A stretch of 52,286 nt of DNA from a virus: IMG/VR virus record IMGVR_UViG_3300030012_002942, positions 1 through 52,286 of that record. One strand, 5' to 3'. A program made the translations under genes and the position numbers. Positions 33,854-42,397 of this stretch are shown here, piece after piece; the first letter of the stretch is position 1, and each line of letters starts with the position of its first letter. The notes under the pieces are model-generated. The model saw nothing but the letters and a program-made list of their open reading frames with translations, did no database searches and was not told the DNA's origin.

Positions 33854-34365
33854 ATATTTTTGCTATTGAAGGTGACTTAGAGACAGGTCAAATCGACTGG
33901 GAGAAGTCAGCACATTCTCAAGACAATCTACGAGTTGTCAAGATGATTTTAGAGTCTTGTCAGATTTTATCTACAGTACTCAATGAGCAGGGGATGAAAG
34001 CACCGTATCGGTCATTCAATCCAAAGCACCCATCGTGCTTGTGGGCTGCCGAATCATCCAGCAACTTTGTTAATCTTGCTATACATTGCCAAGCAATGAT
34101 CGATGAGTATGAGCATCGGTTCAACAAGACACACAAGTGCCTGGCAGTTCTTCAGACTCTTATAGAAATGTTTGACCCTGATTTATTTCCTCAGCAGGAA
34201 TGTACTCCTCTACGCCTGGCTATGCCAGAAGAATTCAAATCAGACAATCCTGTACTATCATACAGAAAGTTCTACGCTTCGAAGCCAAGGCTGCGATATC
34301 CCAAGGACAAGATTCCAGATTGGGTTATGAAATATCGAGAGCAAGAGCCGATTGAAATCTGCTAG
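33850..34365 (+). CDS. Conserved phage-type protein of unknown function, 171 aa
   Basis: Starts MNIFAIEGDLETGQIDWEKS, then VVKMILESCQILSTVLNEQG, HPSCLWAAESSSNFVNLAIH, EYEHRFNKTHKCL and CTPLRLAMPEEFK. This chain (C-Q-x-L-S-T, then H-P-x-x-x-W, then H, then P-x-x-x-A-M-P) is common in phage genomes without proven function. Automated annotation sometimes calls it a pyrimidine dimer glycosylase; I do not see the T4 DenV pattern. It ends the small-gene cluster. Confidence 0.7.
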   Translation: MNIFAIEGDLETGQIDWEKSAHSQDNLRVVKMILESCQILSTVLNEQGMKAPYRSFNPKHPSCLWAAESSSNFVNLAIHCQAMIDEYEHRFNKTHKCLAVLQTLIEMFDPDLFPQQECTPLRLAMPEEFKSDNPVLSYRKFYASKPRLRYPKDKIPDWVMKYREQEPIEIC

Positions 34366-34398
34366 GGAATAAAATACTTTCTATAGGGTCTAAGAAAA

Positions 34399-34407
34399 AA
34401 CTAGTTA
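34399..34407 (+). promoter_or_regulatory. Recurrent intergenic motif AACTAGTTA (third copy)
   Basis: Nine bases shared with 12886 and 22588, here 37 bases before the ftsH start in a 78-base gap. Function unknown. Confidence 0.3.
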
Positions 34408-34443
34408 CTTAAGTTTCTAGATCTTTTCTGGAGTACCTTTCCG

Positions 34444-36264
34444 ATGTTTTCTAAGCAATCCTACAGAAGTTTTATCATATGGTTTTTAGTCTTTGCAGCC
34501 GTTGCTTCTCTGTATGGAACCGCCGGAATATCTCAGCAAACTCTTCCAACAAACCTGTCTTATAGTAAAGCTTTAGAGATTGTTGGTGATGCGGAAGAAA
34601 GTAGAAAAGTAATAAAGATAACCATCCAGCAGGATAGCTGGTTGATAGATATCGACGGAAAGAAATATAAAACAGTAGGACCCTTATCAGAGGAAACTCT
34701 CAATAGCCTATCTAAAAACAAAAATATTGAACTCTCGTTCAAAGGAGCTAAGGCTCCATCAATATGGGCAACTATATTAATATCCTGGGTGCCTACACTA
34801 CTAATCATTTTTGTGCTTTATTATTTTATATCAAAAGCACTGAAGAATGTCCCCAGTGGTGGCAGCCGAATGGATAAGTTTTCAAACTCTAAAGCAAGAG
34901 TCATTTTACCATCTGATGACGGTGTCAACTTTGATGACGTTGCTGGGTGCGATGAGGCAAAGTCAGAACTCGAAGAGTTAGTTGAGTTCCTTCGCAAGCC
35001 ACAAAAGTTCACACGCTTAGGTGGCAAGTTACCGAAGGGGGTTCTGCTTTATGGTCCTCCTGGGACTGGTAAGACCCTTTTAGCCAAAGCCGTTGCTAAT
35101 GAAGCACAAGTGCCCTTCTTAGTGTCTTCTGGTTCTGAATTTGTTGAGATGTTCGTCGGCGTCGGCGCATCAAGAGTCCGAGACCTTTTTGATCAGGCTT
35201 ATAGCTTGGCTCCCTGTATTGTTTTTATTGATGAGCTAGATGCCATCGGTAAAACTAGAGGAGGCAAGGGATCAACAGGAAACGACGAAAGAGAGCAGAC
35301 CCTAAACCAGATACTTGTAGAGATGGATGGATTTGATGATAACTCTGGCATCATTGTTTTGGCTGCTACTAATAGAATAGAGATCCTAGACAAAGCTCTA
35401 ACAAGACCAGGGCGATTTGATAGAAAGGTCGCCGTACCACTACCAGATGCTAATGGAAGAAAAGAAATATTAAAGATTCACTTTGCAAACTCACCTGTTT
35501 CCGAGGATGTAGATCTGGAAGTTTTATCAGCAACGACATCAGGTCTTTCAGGTGCTGACTTGGCTAACTTAATAAACGAAGCGTGCATACTTGCAGCAAT
35601 GGAAGATTCAAAGCTTGTCACTAATCAGCATATCGAACTTGCAAAAGATAAGATTCTTATGGGCAAACCTAGAAAGTCTATGAAGCTAACAGAATCCTCA
35701 CGCCGAGCCACTGCTATTCACGAGGCTGGTCATGCAATTCTGGCATACTACCTAGATGAAGCTGATCCACTTCATAAGGTTACAATTATCCCTCACGGAA
35801 GGGCTTTGGGTGTAACTATTCAGATGCCAGAGGAAGATCGACTTTCGTGGAGCAAAAAAGAAAACATAGCAAGAATAAAGGTATTGCTAGGTGGCTTCAT
35901 TGCCGAAAGAATGTTCTATGGAGATGACGGCACAACCACAGGTGTATCTAATGACTTGTTAAGGGCCAAGCAGATAGCAGAGACAATGGTCAAGGACTAC
36001 GGAATGGGTGCAGTCGGACCAGTTTATTTTGGAAACTCTTCAGGCTATGGCAACCGAGGTGCTGATACCTCTGATCTTGCCAAAGAGGAGTTTGATGATG
36101 CTGTCAAAGAAATAATGGAAGAAGCTCTTCATTCTGCGGAAAAGCTGCTGGAAGATAAACGTGAACATATTGCCGTATTGACTGAGGCTCTAATGGAGAA
36201 AGATACAGTTATGGCTTCAGAGTTAGAAGGTCTGTTTTCTATTATTGATATTTATTTGGACTAA
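34444..36264 (+). CDS. ftsH: FtsH AAA+ membrane metalloprotease
   Basis: The 606-residue protein is a full FtsH. Two membrane helices are at residues about 9-27 and 108-131, with a periplasmic domain between. Walker A GPPGTGKT is at 204-211, pore loop MFVGVG at 236-241, Walker [10 protein letters not shown] at 259-267, and the Arg-finger segment RPGRFDR at 321-327. The zinc protease site HEAGH is at 426-430 with Asp 504 (GVSNDLLRA) as third ligand. Bacterial FtsH has about 640 residues. It degrades membrane and regulatory proteins. Catalytic residues are intact. Confidence 0.93.
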   Translation: MFSKQSYRSFIIWFLVFAAVASLYGTAGISQQTLPTNLSYSKALEIVGDAEESRKVIKITIQQDSWLIDIDGKKYKTVGPLSEETLNSLSKNKNIELSFKGAKAPSIWATILISWVPTLLIIFVLYYFISKALKNVPSGGSRMDKFSNSKARVILPSDDGVNFDDVAGCDEAKSELEELVEFLRKPQKFTRLGGKLPKGVLLYGPPGTGKTLLAKAVANEAQVPFLVSSGSEFVEMFVGVGASRVRDLFDQAYSLAPCIVFIDELDAIGKTRGGKGSTGNDEREQTLNQILVEMDGFDDNSGIIVLAATNRIEILDKALTRPGRFDRKVAVPLPDANGRKEILKIHFANSPVSEDVDLEVLSATTSGLSGADLANLINEACILAAMEDSKLVTNQHIELAKDKILMGKPRKSMKLTESSRRATAIHEAGHAILAYYLDEADPLHKVTIIPHGRALGVTIQMPEEDRLSWSKKENIARIKVLLGGFIAERMFYGDDGTTTGVSNDLLRAKQIAETMVKDYGMGAVGPVYFGNSSGYGNRGADTSDLAKEEFDDAVKEIMEEALHSAEKLLEDKREHIAVLTEALMEKDTVMASELEGLFSIIDIYLD

Positions 36265-36269
36265 AACAC

Positions 36270-36297
36270 TTGACTCCTATTTTTACTGTGGTATCTT
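36270..36297 (+). promoter_or_regulatory. Promoter after ftsH
   Basis: TTGACT at 36270-36275, 16 bases, TATCTT at 36292-36297, with TGTGG before the -10. It precedes the zinc-protein/guaB/sigma-like genes. Confidence 0.6.
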
Positions 36298-36320
36298 ACT
36301 AGAGTAGAAAAGGAGTTCCG

Positions 36321-36602
36321 ATGTCGGACAAGAAGCACAAGAAGAGGCTCAAGCGGGAAGCTAAGAAAAAGAAAGAAAAAAAGCTTGCCCAAGACCAACA
36401 ACAAAAGATCCGCAACCAAGTGGGTATGTTTGATAGACTGCCCAAGTCTTGCAGTGCATGCGATAAGGTCTTCCCAAAGACTCGGGAAGCACATATGACT
36501 TGGAAAGTCACAGTTAGAAACAAAGAACAACAAGTCAGGCTATTCTGCCCTGACTGCCTAGACAAAGCCAAAACGGCGGTGGAGAATAGTAATGAAGTTT
36601 AA
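36321..36602 (+). CDS. Lys-rich zinc-ribbon protein, 93 aa
   Basis: The first 35 residues are almost all Lys/Arg/Gln/Glu and helical. Then RLPKSCSACDKVFPKTREAH and LFCPDCLDKA give two CxxC pairs, a treble-clef or zinc-ribbon. It may bind DNA or RNA; no activity known. AAAGGAG precedes the ATG. It overlaps the guaB-like gene by eleven bases. Confidence 0.65.
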   Translation: MSDKKHKKRLKREAKKKKEKKLAQDQQQKIRNQVGMFDRLPKSCSACDKVFPKTREAHMTWKVTVRNKEQQVRLFCPDCLDKAKTAVENSNEV

Positions 36603-37635
36603 AGAAGCAGTCACTTATGACGATATGCTGCTCGTACCTCAGTACAGTGACATTACGAGTCGATCAGAGGTGAATATCTCTAGTTGGCTTAATTCTAAGC
36701 ACTCTTTGGAGTTGCCAATCATCGCCTCGCCAATGGATACGGTGTCTGAGGTAGATATGAGCATTGCTATGGCTCAAGCAGGCGGGCTAGCTGTTATCCA
36801 TCGCTACAATACAATTCCTGAACAGGGAGCCCTGGTAAGTCAAGTAGCCAGCCACGTCAGTACGTCTTTGACTGCCGCTGCGATCGGCGTAACAGGCGAC
36901 TATCTTGAGAGGGCGACCACCGTTGTTTCGCTCGGTGCCAACGTTCTTTGTGTGGACGTAGCTCACGGTCATCACATTATGATGAAAAAAGCACTTGAAC
37001 AACTGCGGAAAGCTTTCGGGGAAGATATTTATATCATCGCAGGAAACGTCTGTACGTTGGAGGGTGTGAACGATGTCAGTGATTGGGGGGCTAATGCTGT
37101 ACGGTGCAATATTGGTGGCGGCTCCATTTGTTCTACTCGGATTGTCACAGGGCACGGTCTACCCGGTCTCCAAACGCTCTTCGACTGCGCCCGAACAGAC
37201 CGTGACGTCAAAATCATCGCAGACGGCGGCATCAAAACCTCGGGAGATATTGTTAAAGCTCTAGCTGCTGGAGCAGACTTTGTAATGTGCGGCTCGCTTT
37301 TAGCCGGCACCACCGAAAGCCCAGGTCAGATTATTACTCTTCCCGACGGCACCCGAATGAAAGAGTATCGAGGTATGGCATCAAAAGATGCTCAGATGGA
37401 TTGGAGAAACAAGTCATCAACTCCAGAGGGCGTTGCTTCATACATTCCCTATAAGGGCAGCGTAACTGACATTTTGCAAGATCTCCTAGGAGGTATCCAG
37501 AGCGGCTTATCTTACACTGGTGCTCGGACCATTGCAGGTCTCCAGCACAAAGCCGAGTGGGCAAGACAAACTTCAGCAGGCACTATTGAAAGTGGCACAC
37601 ATATTCTAACTTCTCAGAATGGACGGAAGAAATAA
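36592..37635 (+). CDS. guaB: IMP dehydrogenase-like enzyme without CBS domains
   Basis: The 347-residue TIM-barrel has TYDDMLLVPQYSDI at its start and the catalytic loop NIGGGSICSTRIVTGHG (Cys 180). ADGGIKTSGDIVKALAAGAD, MCGSLLAGTTESPG and EYRGMASK fit IMPDH better than GMP reductase. It would turn IMP to XMP, the first step to GMP. The CBS (Bateman) domain of bacterial GuaB (about 490 residues) is missing, as in some phage and GMP reductase enzymes, so GMP reductase stays possible. Confidence 0.82.
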   Translation: MKFKEAVTYDDMLLVPQYSDITSRSEVNISSWLNSKHSLELPIIASPMDTVSEVDMSIAMAQAGGLAVIHRYNTIPEQGALVSQVASHVSTSLTAAAIGVTGDYLERATTVVSLGANVLCVDVAHGHHIMMKKALEQLRKAFGEDIYIIAGNVCTLEGVNDVSDWGANAVRCNIGGGSICSTRIVTGHGLPGLQTLFDCARTDRDVKIIADGGIKTSGDIVKALAAGADFVMCGSLLAGTTESPGQIITLPDGTRMKEYRGMASKDAQMDWRNKSSTPEGVASYIPYKGSVTDILQDLLGGIQSGLSYTGARTIAGLQHKAEWARQTSAGTIESGTHILTSQNGRKK

Positions 37636-37965
37636 ATGTTTTATCGTAAAGACTCTAGGCAACAACAAGACGAAATAAATAGAAACCCCTCACCAGAGGA
37701 GGTTCAATACGGAGCCAGTCCTAAGTGTTTTGAAGTTCATGAAAAGTGGCAAGTTGGCTGCGATCAAAAAGCCTGTCGAAATTGGATGGACTTTGGAGAA
37801 GATCTGAACTGTGCTGTGGTCTGCGCCAGGAAGCATGATGGCGGACTAAGCCTCCGTGAGGTTGCCGAACGAATGGGGGTTAGTTTCCCACGAATTAGTC
37901 AGATAGAGCACGCCGCATATAAGAAGATGGATGATATGGGTGTTTTCAAAGATTTTGATCAATAA
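37636..37965 (+). CDS. Sigma-70 region 4-like regulator with Cys cluster
   Basis: The 109-residue protein ends in a helix-turn-helix like sigma region 4.2: GLSLREVAERMGVSFPRIS then QIEHAAYKKM. The N-terminal half holds five cysteines (KCFEVH, VGCDQKACRNW, NCAVVCARK) that may bind zinc. It could recognise -35 DNA or act as a late-gene activator. It directly follows guaB with no gap. No full sigma factor domains are present. Confidence 0.7.
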   Translation: MFYRKDSRQQQDEINRNPSPEEVQYGASPKCFEVHEKWQVGCDQKACRNWMDFGEDLNCAVVCARKHDGGLSLREVAERMGVSFPRISQIEHAAYKKMDDMGVFKDFDQ

Positions 37966-38043
37966 ACGGGTTTTTTATATAATCAGGACCTATTTATATT
38001 TGATTGCCTTTGGTGGGCAAAGTATTCTAGGAGATATACTATA

Positions 38044-38631
38044 ATGAAGAAAGAGAATAATAGCCTCATTAATGAAAATGTTGTTCGCCGCTGGGGCAAG
38101 CTAGCCAACATGGCTAAGTTGACCGAAAACTATCTTGATTCTACTGTTGAAGAAGCAGCACACGAAGAAGAAGAGATGGAAGTCGAAATGCCTGAAGCTG
38201 CTGCCGAAATGGACGCTGAAATGGACGCTGAAATGGCAGACGACGCTGAGGAAATGGAAATGGACGCCGAAATGGATATGGGCGAAGAACCATCTCTAGA
38301 CCTTGATGAAGAAGAAATCGAGCAAGTAGCTCAAATGTTCTTCGACACCTTGGCAAAGGCTACTGGCAAAGAGATCGATACCGAAATCACTTCTGATGAA
38401 GAAGAGATGGCTATGGACGACGAACCAGCTATGGACGACGAGCCAGCTATGGAAGATGAGCCAGCTATGTACGATGATCCCGCCATGTACGACGACAAGC
38501 CAGCTAATCGTGAAGACGAAGAGACGGTCGCTGAAGATGCTGAGGTTGAATTGGACGTTGTAGACGACGAATCTCTCACCGAGGCTGTTTTGGCTCGTGT
38601 CATCGAAAGACTACTAAAGACCGATAAGTAA
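38044..38631 (+). CDS. Acidic repeat protein, candidate internal head/core protein
   Basis: The 195-residue protein is mostly Asp, Glu, Met and Ala. Two short repeats are visible: EMDAEMDAEM near residues 56-66 and tandem DDEPAM units near 120-150. Sites KLTE|N and SLTE|A fit the T4 prohead protease rule ([LI]xE). The N-terminus is MKKENNSLINENVVRRWGKL. Low-complexity acidic proteins of T4 heads (gp67/gp68 or scaffold) are similar in kind. Its ribosome site AGGAG is at 38029-38033. The role is inferred. Confidence 0.6.
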   Translation: MKKENNSLINENVVRRWGKLANMAKLTENYLDSTVEEAAHEEEEMEVEMPEAAAEMDAEMDAEMADDAEEMEMDAEMDMGEEPSLDLDEEEIEQVAQMFFDTLAKATGKEIDTEITSDEEEMAMDDEPAMDDEPAMEDEPAMYDDPAMYDDKPANREDEETVAEDAEVELDVVDDESLTEAVLARVIERLLKTDK

Positions 38632-38641
38632 AGGGCACAAT

Positions 38642-39475
38642 ATGTCCATCACTAAAAGAAACGATCTTCAACACATTGTGTCGGAGGTCGTTTCTCATAT
38701 TAACGACGAGAATAGGTCTTGGCTACTCGAATCCCCACAGCCTTTGGTTGAGGGTGTTTACGACCCAGGCATACTAAAGGCTGTTTTTACTGCTGGTGGA
38801 CCTGGGAGCGGAAAATCTTATACTGCTGATGTTATCTTCGGCGTTAGAGATAAAGGCGGTGACAAGCTCTTCAAAAAAGCTTCGTTTGTTGCCGATACAG
38901 GGCTCAAGTATGTCAACTCAGATATGCTATTCGAAAAGGGTCTTACTGCCGCTGGTATTAATCCAAAACTTCTTGGTCAAATCGCAGAAGAAGAGCCAGA
39001 TCTTTGGGCGTTTATTCAGGACCCTACAGATCCAGAATCTATCAGAAGCGTAGCAAAGCAAAAGCTTTCTAAGATTAGGGGCTTTTATGAGTCTGGTCGT
39101 TTAGGCATGCTCATTGATGGCACTGGCAAGAACTACCTCAAGGTAGATAGAGACAAGAGAAAATTAGAAGAACTAGGGTATGATACATACATGCTATTTG
39201 TTGACACTGCTCTTCCTGTTGCTATTGACCGAGACAAAACCCGTGATCGTAGTCTTGGGGCTAGAAAAGTTACTGAGTTGTGGGAACAGGTACAAAGAAA
39301 TAAGGACCGTTTGGCAGAGCTATTTTCTCCAAACTTTGACATTATTAATAACGATGAGTTTGGTCCGCCACCTAAAGAGATTTCTCGTGCAATCAATAAT
39401 TTTGTCACCGAACCAGTTCAAAACCCATTGGGTCAGGTTTGGATCTCTAACGAAATGAAAAAGAGATCAGAATAA
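38642..39475 (+). CDS. P-loop kinase (zeta-toxin-like) with propeptide-like N-terminus
   Basis: Walker A is AGGPGSGKS at 51-59, followed by YVNSDMLFEK (Asp site). IDGTGKNYLKVDRDK, YDTYMLFVDTALPVAIDRD and RARK-like KTRDRSLGARK complete a kinase of the zeta-toxin/polynucleotide kinase class. The N-terminus has LLE|S (residue 30) and LVE|G (37), both fitting prohead protease cuts. It lies amid other virion-like proteins. Substrate unknown. Confidence 0.7.
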   Translation: MSITKRNDLQHIVSEVVSHINDENRSWLLESPQPLVEGVYDPGILKAVFTAGGPGSGKSYTADVIFGVRDKGGDKLFKKASFVADTGLKYVNSDMLFEKGLTAAGINPKLLGQIAEEEPDLWAFIQDPTDPESIRSVAKQKLSKIRGFYESGRLGMLIDGTGKNYLKVDRDKRKLEELGYDTYMLFVDTALPVAIDRDKTRDRSLGARKVTELWEQVQRNKDRLAELFSPNFDIINNDEFGPPPKEISRAINNFVTEPVQNPLGQVWISNEMKKRSE

Positions 39476-39488
39476 GAAAGATGTTATC

Positions 39489-39848
39489 ATGGACAATGTC
39501 CTAAAGCTTTTGTTAAAAGAAGGCTTCGTCAGTTTTCAAAATGATAATCTTATCAACGCTGAGCGTGCCTTCTTCGGCGCTAGAGCTATTCATTGGATTC
39601 GACAGAACTCAGCCAAGCCAGGTTTTAATCTTAATGCCTATTTAGTAGCGTTAACATATTATAAGCTTGGCTTAGCTGATATGAAAATAGAAGATGATGA
39701 ACTTCTCTATCGCTACACCGGCGCAAATCTTGGAGGACTAGCCGATGAACTTTCTGAAGATGATACTGGAACTGATAATGGCTTCCACATCCCAGGTAAC
39801 GAAGCGCAAGCCAAAGAAGAAGTTGACAGAGATAATCACGAGCAATAA
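39489..39848 (+). CDS. Unknown helical protein, 119 aa
   Basis: Starts MDNVLKLLLKEGFVSFQNDN, which includes an L-K-E|G site. The rest has helical segments (INAERAFFGARAIHWIRQN) and an acidic tail. No family recognised. The end overlaps the next gene by 104 bases if that gene starts at 39745, or by 26 if it starts at 39823. Confidence 0.55.
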   Translation: MDNVLKLLLKEGFVSFQNDNLINAERAFFGARAIHWIRQNSAKPGFNLNAYLVALTYYKLGLADMKIEDDELLYRYTGANLGGLADELSEDDTGTDNGFHIPGNEAQAKEEVDRDNHEQ

Positions 39849-40443
39849 TATAAAGACCGTGATGACCAAGAAAGGTTATACCTTTTTTGACGGCAACAAA
39901 AAGTTAAATATAAACATTATAGGCGTTAGAAGAGATAACGCTGGTACAAACGAGTTTGATGACTTTATTGTAGTACTGTACAAAGATGAGAACCTAAAAG
40001 AAGTCACAAAGGTATACCCAGCGACTACGGACCCAGGGGAGTATTGGCTGAAGAATCCAATCAACACCAAAGGGACAGCGATTCTAGTCCCAGGTCAATA
40101 CAAAGGCACTTGGAAAATAGGCAAGCATCAAAACAAGTACGAAGCTCTTGTCCAGAGAAAAGAAGTTAGTGTCTGGCGAGACAACAATAAGGACGAAATC
40201 ATTGACTATGAAAGCCTTGAGTCTATAATGAAAGGATTCTTTGGCATCAATATACACAGAAGCAATCCATACGACAAATCATATCTTGTAAACAAATGGA
40301 GCGCCGGCTGTCAGGTATTTCAGTCGGTAAATGATTTCAATGAATTTATGAGTTTATGTAAAAAATCAGCAAACCTATACGGAAACTCATTTTCGTATAC
40401 ACTATTAACCGAGCAAGATTTAAGGGAACACTTAAAAGAGTAA
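39745..40443 (+). CDS. L,D-transpeptidase/YkuD-like protein
   Basis: The C-terminal part has INIHRSNP (His 171) and WSAGCQVFQ (Ser 186, Cys 189), in the order H … S-x-G-C of YkuD-type active sites. YWLKNPINTKGTAILVPGQY and WRDNNKDEIIDYES also match a phage family I recall. It may act on peptidoglycan. The start is unclear: ATG 39745 has GGAGG nine bases upstream but overlaps the upstream gene by 104 bases; TTG 39823 or ATG 39862 are alternatives. KKKLTE|I is near residue 29. Confidence 0.6.
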   Translation: MNFLKMILELIMASTSQVTKRKPKKKLTEIITSNNIKTVMTKKGYTFFDGNKKLNINIIGVRRDNAGTNEFDDFIVVLYKDENLKEVTKVYPATTDPGEYWLKNPINTKGTAILVPGQYKGTWKIGKHQNKYEALVQRKEVSVWRDNNKDEIIDYESLESIMKGFFGINIHRSNPYDKSYLVNKWSAGCQVFQSVNDFNEFMSLCKKSANLYGNSFSYTLLTEQDLREHLKE

Positions 40444-40483
40444 CCTATTTATAGTTAGTCTTGTACTAAAAGGAGAAAAAAGG

Positions 40484-41032
40484 ATGTCTAAATTTGAAAT
40501 TTCAAAAGCAAGGTTAACACAGATTATTAAAGAAGAGTATCAATCTTTGAACGAAGATAATGCTCTAACTCGTACTATTCACCGCTGGGCAGAAGAGGCT
40601 AAGTCAATTCCTCCTCACTTGACAGTCGCACGCATGGTCGATGCTGGTGATTTTGACGGTGCGTTAGAAATGCTCGAAGCTATGAAGGCTCAGGCAGAGT
40701 TCCAGGCAATGCAAAGCCCAGGAATGGAGCAGAGCCCAGGGATGGCAGAGCGTCTAACACCCGATCAGCTTGAGATCGATGAAGAGTTGCTTGCCAAGCA
40801 AAAGAAAGAAAACCTTGAAGAGGCTCACTGCACTCCTGGCACTCGTGATGACGAAGAAGAAGACGAGGGCAAAAGAAGCGTCGAGATGGGAGCAGATGAC
40901 AACCCAGAAGAGACCAAGATGGACCACCTTCCAGCTAAAGTGCTCAAAAAGATCGCAAAGAAAAAGAAACTTAAAAAAGAAGCTGTAGATTCTATTCGAG
41001 AACTTATCAAACAAGAACTAAAGAGCCTATAA
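40484..41032 (+). CDS. Helical structural-type protein, 182 aa
   Basis: Starts MSKFEISKARLTQIIKEEYQ, a pattern (RLTQIIKEE) seen at the N-termini of some marine phage proteins. SLNEDN and LEEAHC follow. The middle holds a repeat SPGMEQSPGMAERL. The C-terminal half is acidic, then Lys-rich. Ribosome site AAAAGGAG at 40470-40477. It may be an internal head protein or assembly factor. Confidence 0.55.
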   Translation: MSKFEISKARLTQIIKEEYQSLNEDNALTRTIHRWAEEAKSIPPHLTVARMVDAGDFDGALEMLEAMKAQAEFQAMQSPGMEQSPGMAERLTPDQLEIDEELLAKQKKENLEEAHCTPGTRDDEEEDEGKRSVEMGADDNPEETKMDHLPAKVLKKIAKKKKLKKEAVDSIRELIKQELKSL

Positions 41033-42336
41033 TGCAAGACAAACTAACCCCAGAGCAAGTTGAGATCCTCGTTGGGGATCCATCGATCAATAACGAGTTC
41101 TCCAAGAAGATTCAGGAACTCAATAGAAGACTAAAGAAAAACAATCTCGACTATAGCATGTGGGAAACAATGACAGATCGCCAGCAAGAAATATTTGCTG
41201 ATGATATGTTTTTAGATAGTGAGTGTGCGTGTAGCATGAGAAACTATGTTATGGGCGCAGTTGAAAGCTGTTGGTGCCCTGACGTTGTTGAAGAACTCCA
41301 TCATCATTCTCCTTGTTTGATGGGCAGAATTGAACAAATACAAAACGCACCAAGACAATACAACGAAGCAAAGAGTCCCAGTCTCAACTTCTTGGACAGT
41401 GTGATTGATACTGTCGCTGATCAGTTGATTACAGAGGGTCCTGCTAGTCAAAAGATACAAGACTATGAGCAGCAAGTAATAGATAGTCTCGCAGAAGCAG
41501 GGATCGTAGGAAGCATGTTAGTCGCAGATGCGAACAGCAACGGTCCAGATGCACAGTTTATTATTGATGGTCAGCCTTTTTGGCTAGAAGTTAAAGAAAA
41601 CACAAACGCCCAGATGGGGGATGGAAGTATAACATATTATCCAGGCAACCCAGATGGAGAGAGGTTCCAGCCTTCCGACTGGAAGAAGTTTGGAGATGAT
41701 GGCTGGGCTGTTACTAGTGCCGCACTAAGAGCAAAAGAAGAGGACATCTTGGCTTGGCTGACAGCCTTGATAGATCCTGCAAGACCCGCAAGTTCTAAGT
41801 GGCGTAATGAAGACGGCAGTTTCATTCCAGGTGTTCGAGCAATGGGAACATTCCAGACTACTTTTAGAGCCTATGAGGCTGCTCAGGCAGCAGGGCTACA
41901 AAACAAAGCCAGTGCTGGTTTTGGTCGCTTGCCTCCTGTTGTTGCCCCTCCATCCTACATTGATAAAATATATGCTGCTAAAAAGTCTCCCATCTATTAT
42001 ATTCAAATCGGCGGCAAGGGTCTTTATTATATGGATGGCAACCCTGCCAATTTGCCAGTCCCTCATTTTGATGGCGAGATCGGTGTCGAGCTTCGACCCC
42101 GACCCTCGGGCAGAACAAAGGTAAAGAACAAAGAGACAGGCGAAAAATCTTATAAATACTGGTCATCGCCCGAGGACCCAGAGGATAAAGTAATGCACTA
42201 TAGTGGCGCTTATATGGCATCAGCTAGGTTCAAATCACACGATATCGCCCCCAGTCCCTACTCATTTGATAATCCAGAAAGCATTAAGAAAATGCTAGAA
42301 CAAATGTCAGATTCTTTGGAAATTGATGACGAGTAG
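41032..42336 (+). CDS. PD-(D/E)xK nuclease-like protein with protease-site-like ITE
   Basis: Residues 173-188 read D…FWLEVK: GPDAQFIIDG then QPFWLEVKEN, matching the PD-(D/E)xK core (Asp 173, Glu 186, Lys 188). The N-terminal 130 residues are helical with several Cys/His (SECACSMRN, SCWCPDVVEELHHH) and end at QLITE|GPA (residue 135), which fits the T4 prohead protease rule. A packaged nuclease released by cleavage is possible but unproven. It overlaps the preceding stop by one base. Confidence 0.55.
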   Translation: MQDKLTPEQVEILVGDPSINNEFSKKIQELNRRLKKNNLDYSMWETMTDRQQEIFADDMFLDSECACSMRNYVMGAVESCWCPDVVEELHHHSPCLMGRIEQIQNAPRQYNEAKSPSLNFLDSVIDTVADQLITEGPASQKIQDYEQQVIDSLAEAGIVGSMLVADANSNGPDAQFIIDGQPFWLEVKENTNAQMGDGSITYYPGNPDGERFQPSDWKKFGDDGWAVTSAALRAKEEDILAWLTALIDPARPASSKWRNEDGSFIPGVRAMGTFQTTFRAYEAAQAAGLQNKASAGFGRLPPVVAPPSYIDKIYAAKKSPIYYIQIGGKGLYYMDGNPANLPVPHFDGEIGVELRPRPSGRTKVKNKETGEKSYKYWSSPEDPEDKVMHYSGAYMASARFKSHDIAPSPYSFDNPESIKKMLEQMSDSLEIDDE

Positions 42337-42397
42337 TCACTATTTAAAAAGATAAAGGTTTCACTCCCACCTGTATTAAAAATGGAGAATAATAAAA

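Noticed and set aside
33850-34365. Pyrimidine dimer DNA glycosylase (DenV) call
   Set aside because: No DenV N-terminal Thr or active-site pattern is visible; the protein matches another common phage family of unknown role.
38400-38510. Tandem repeats as a possible CRISPR array
   Set aside because: The units are contiguous in-frame codons (DDEPAM) without spacers, so they are protein repeats.
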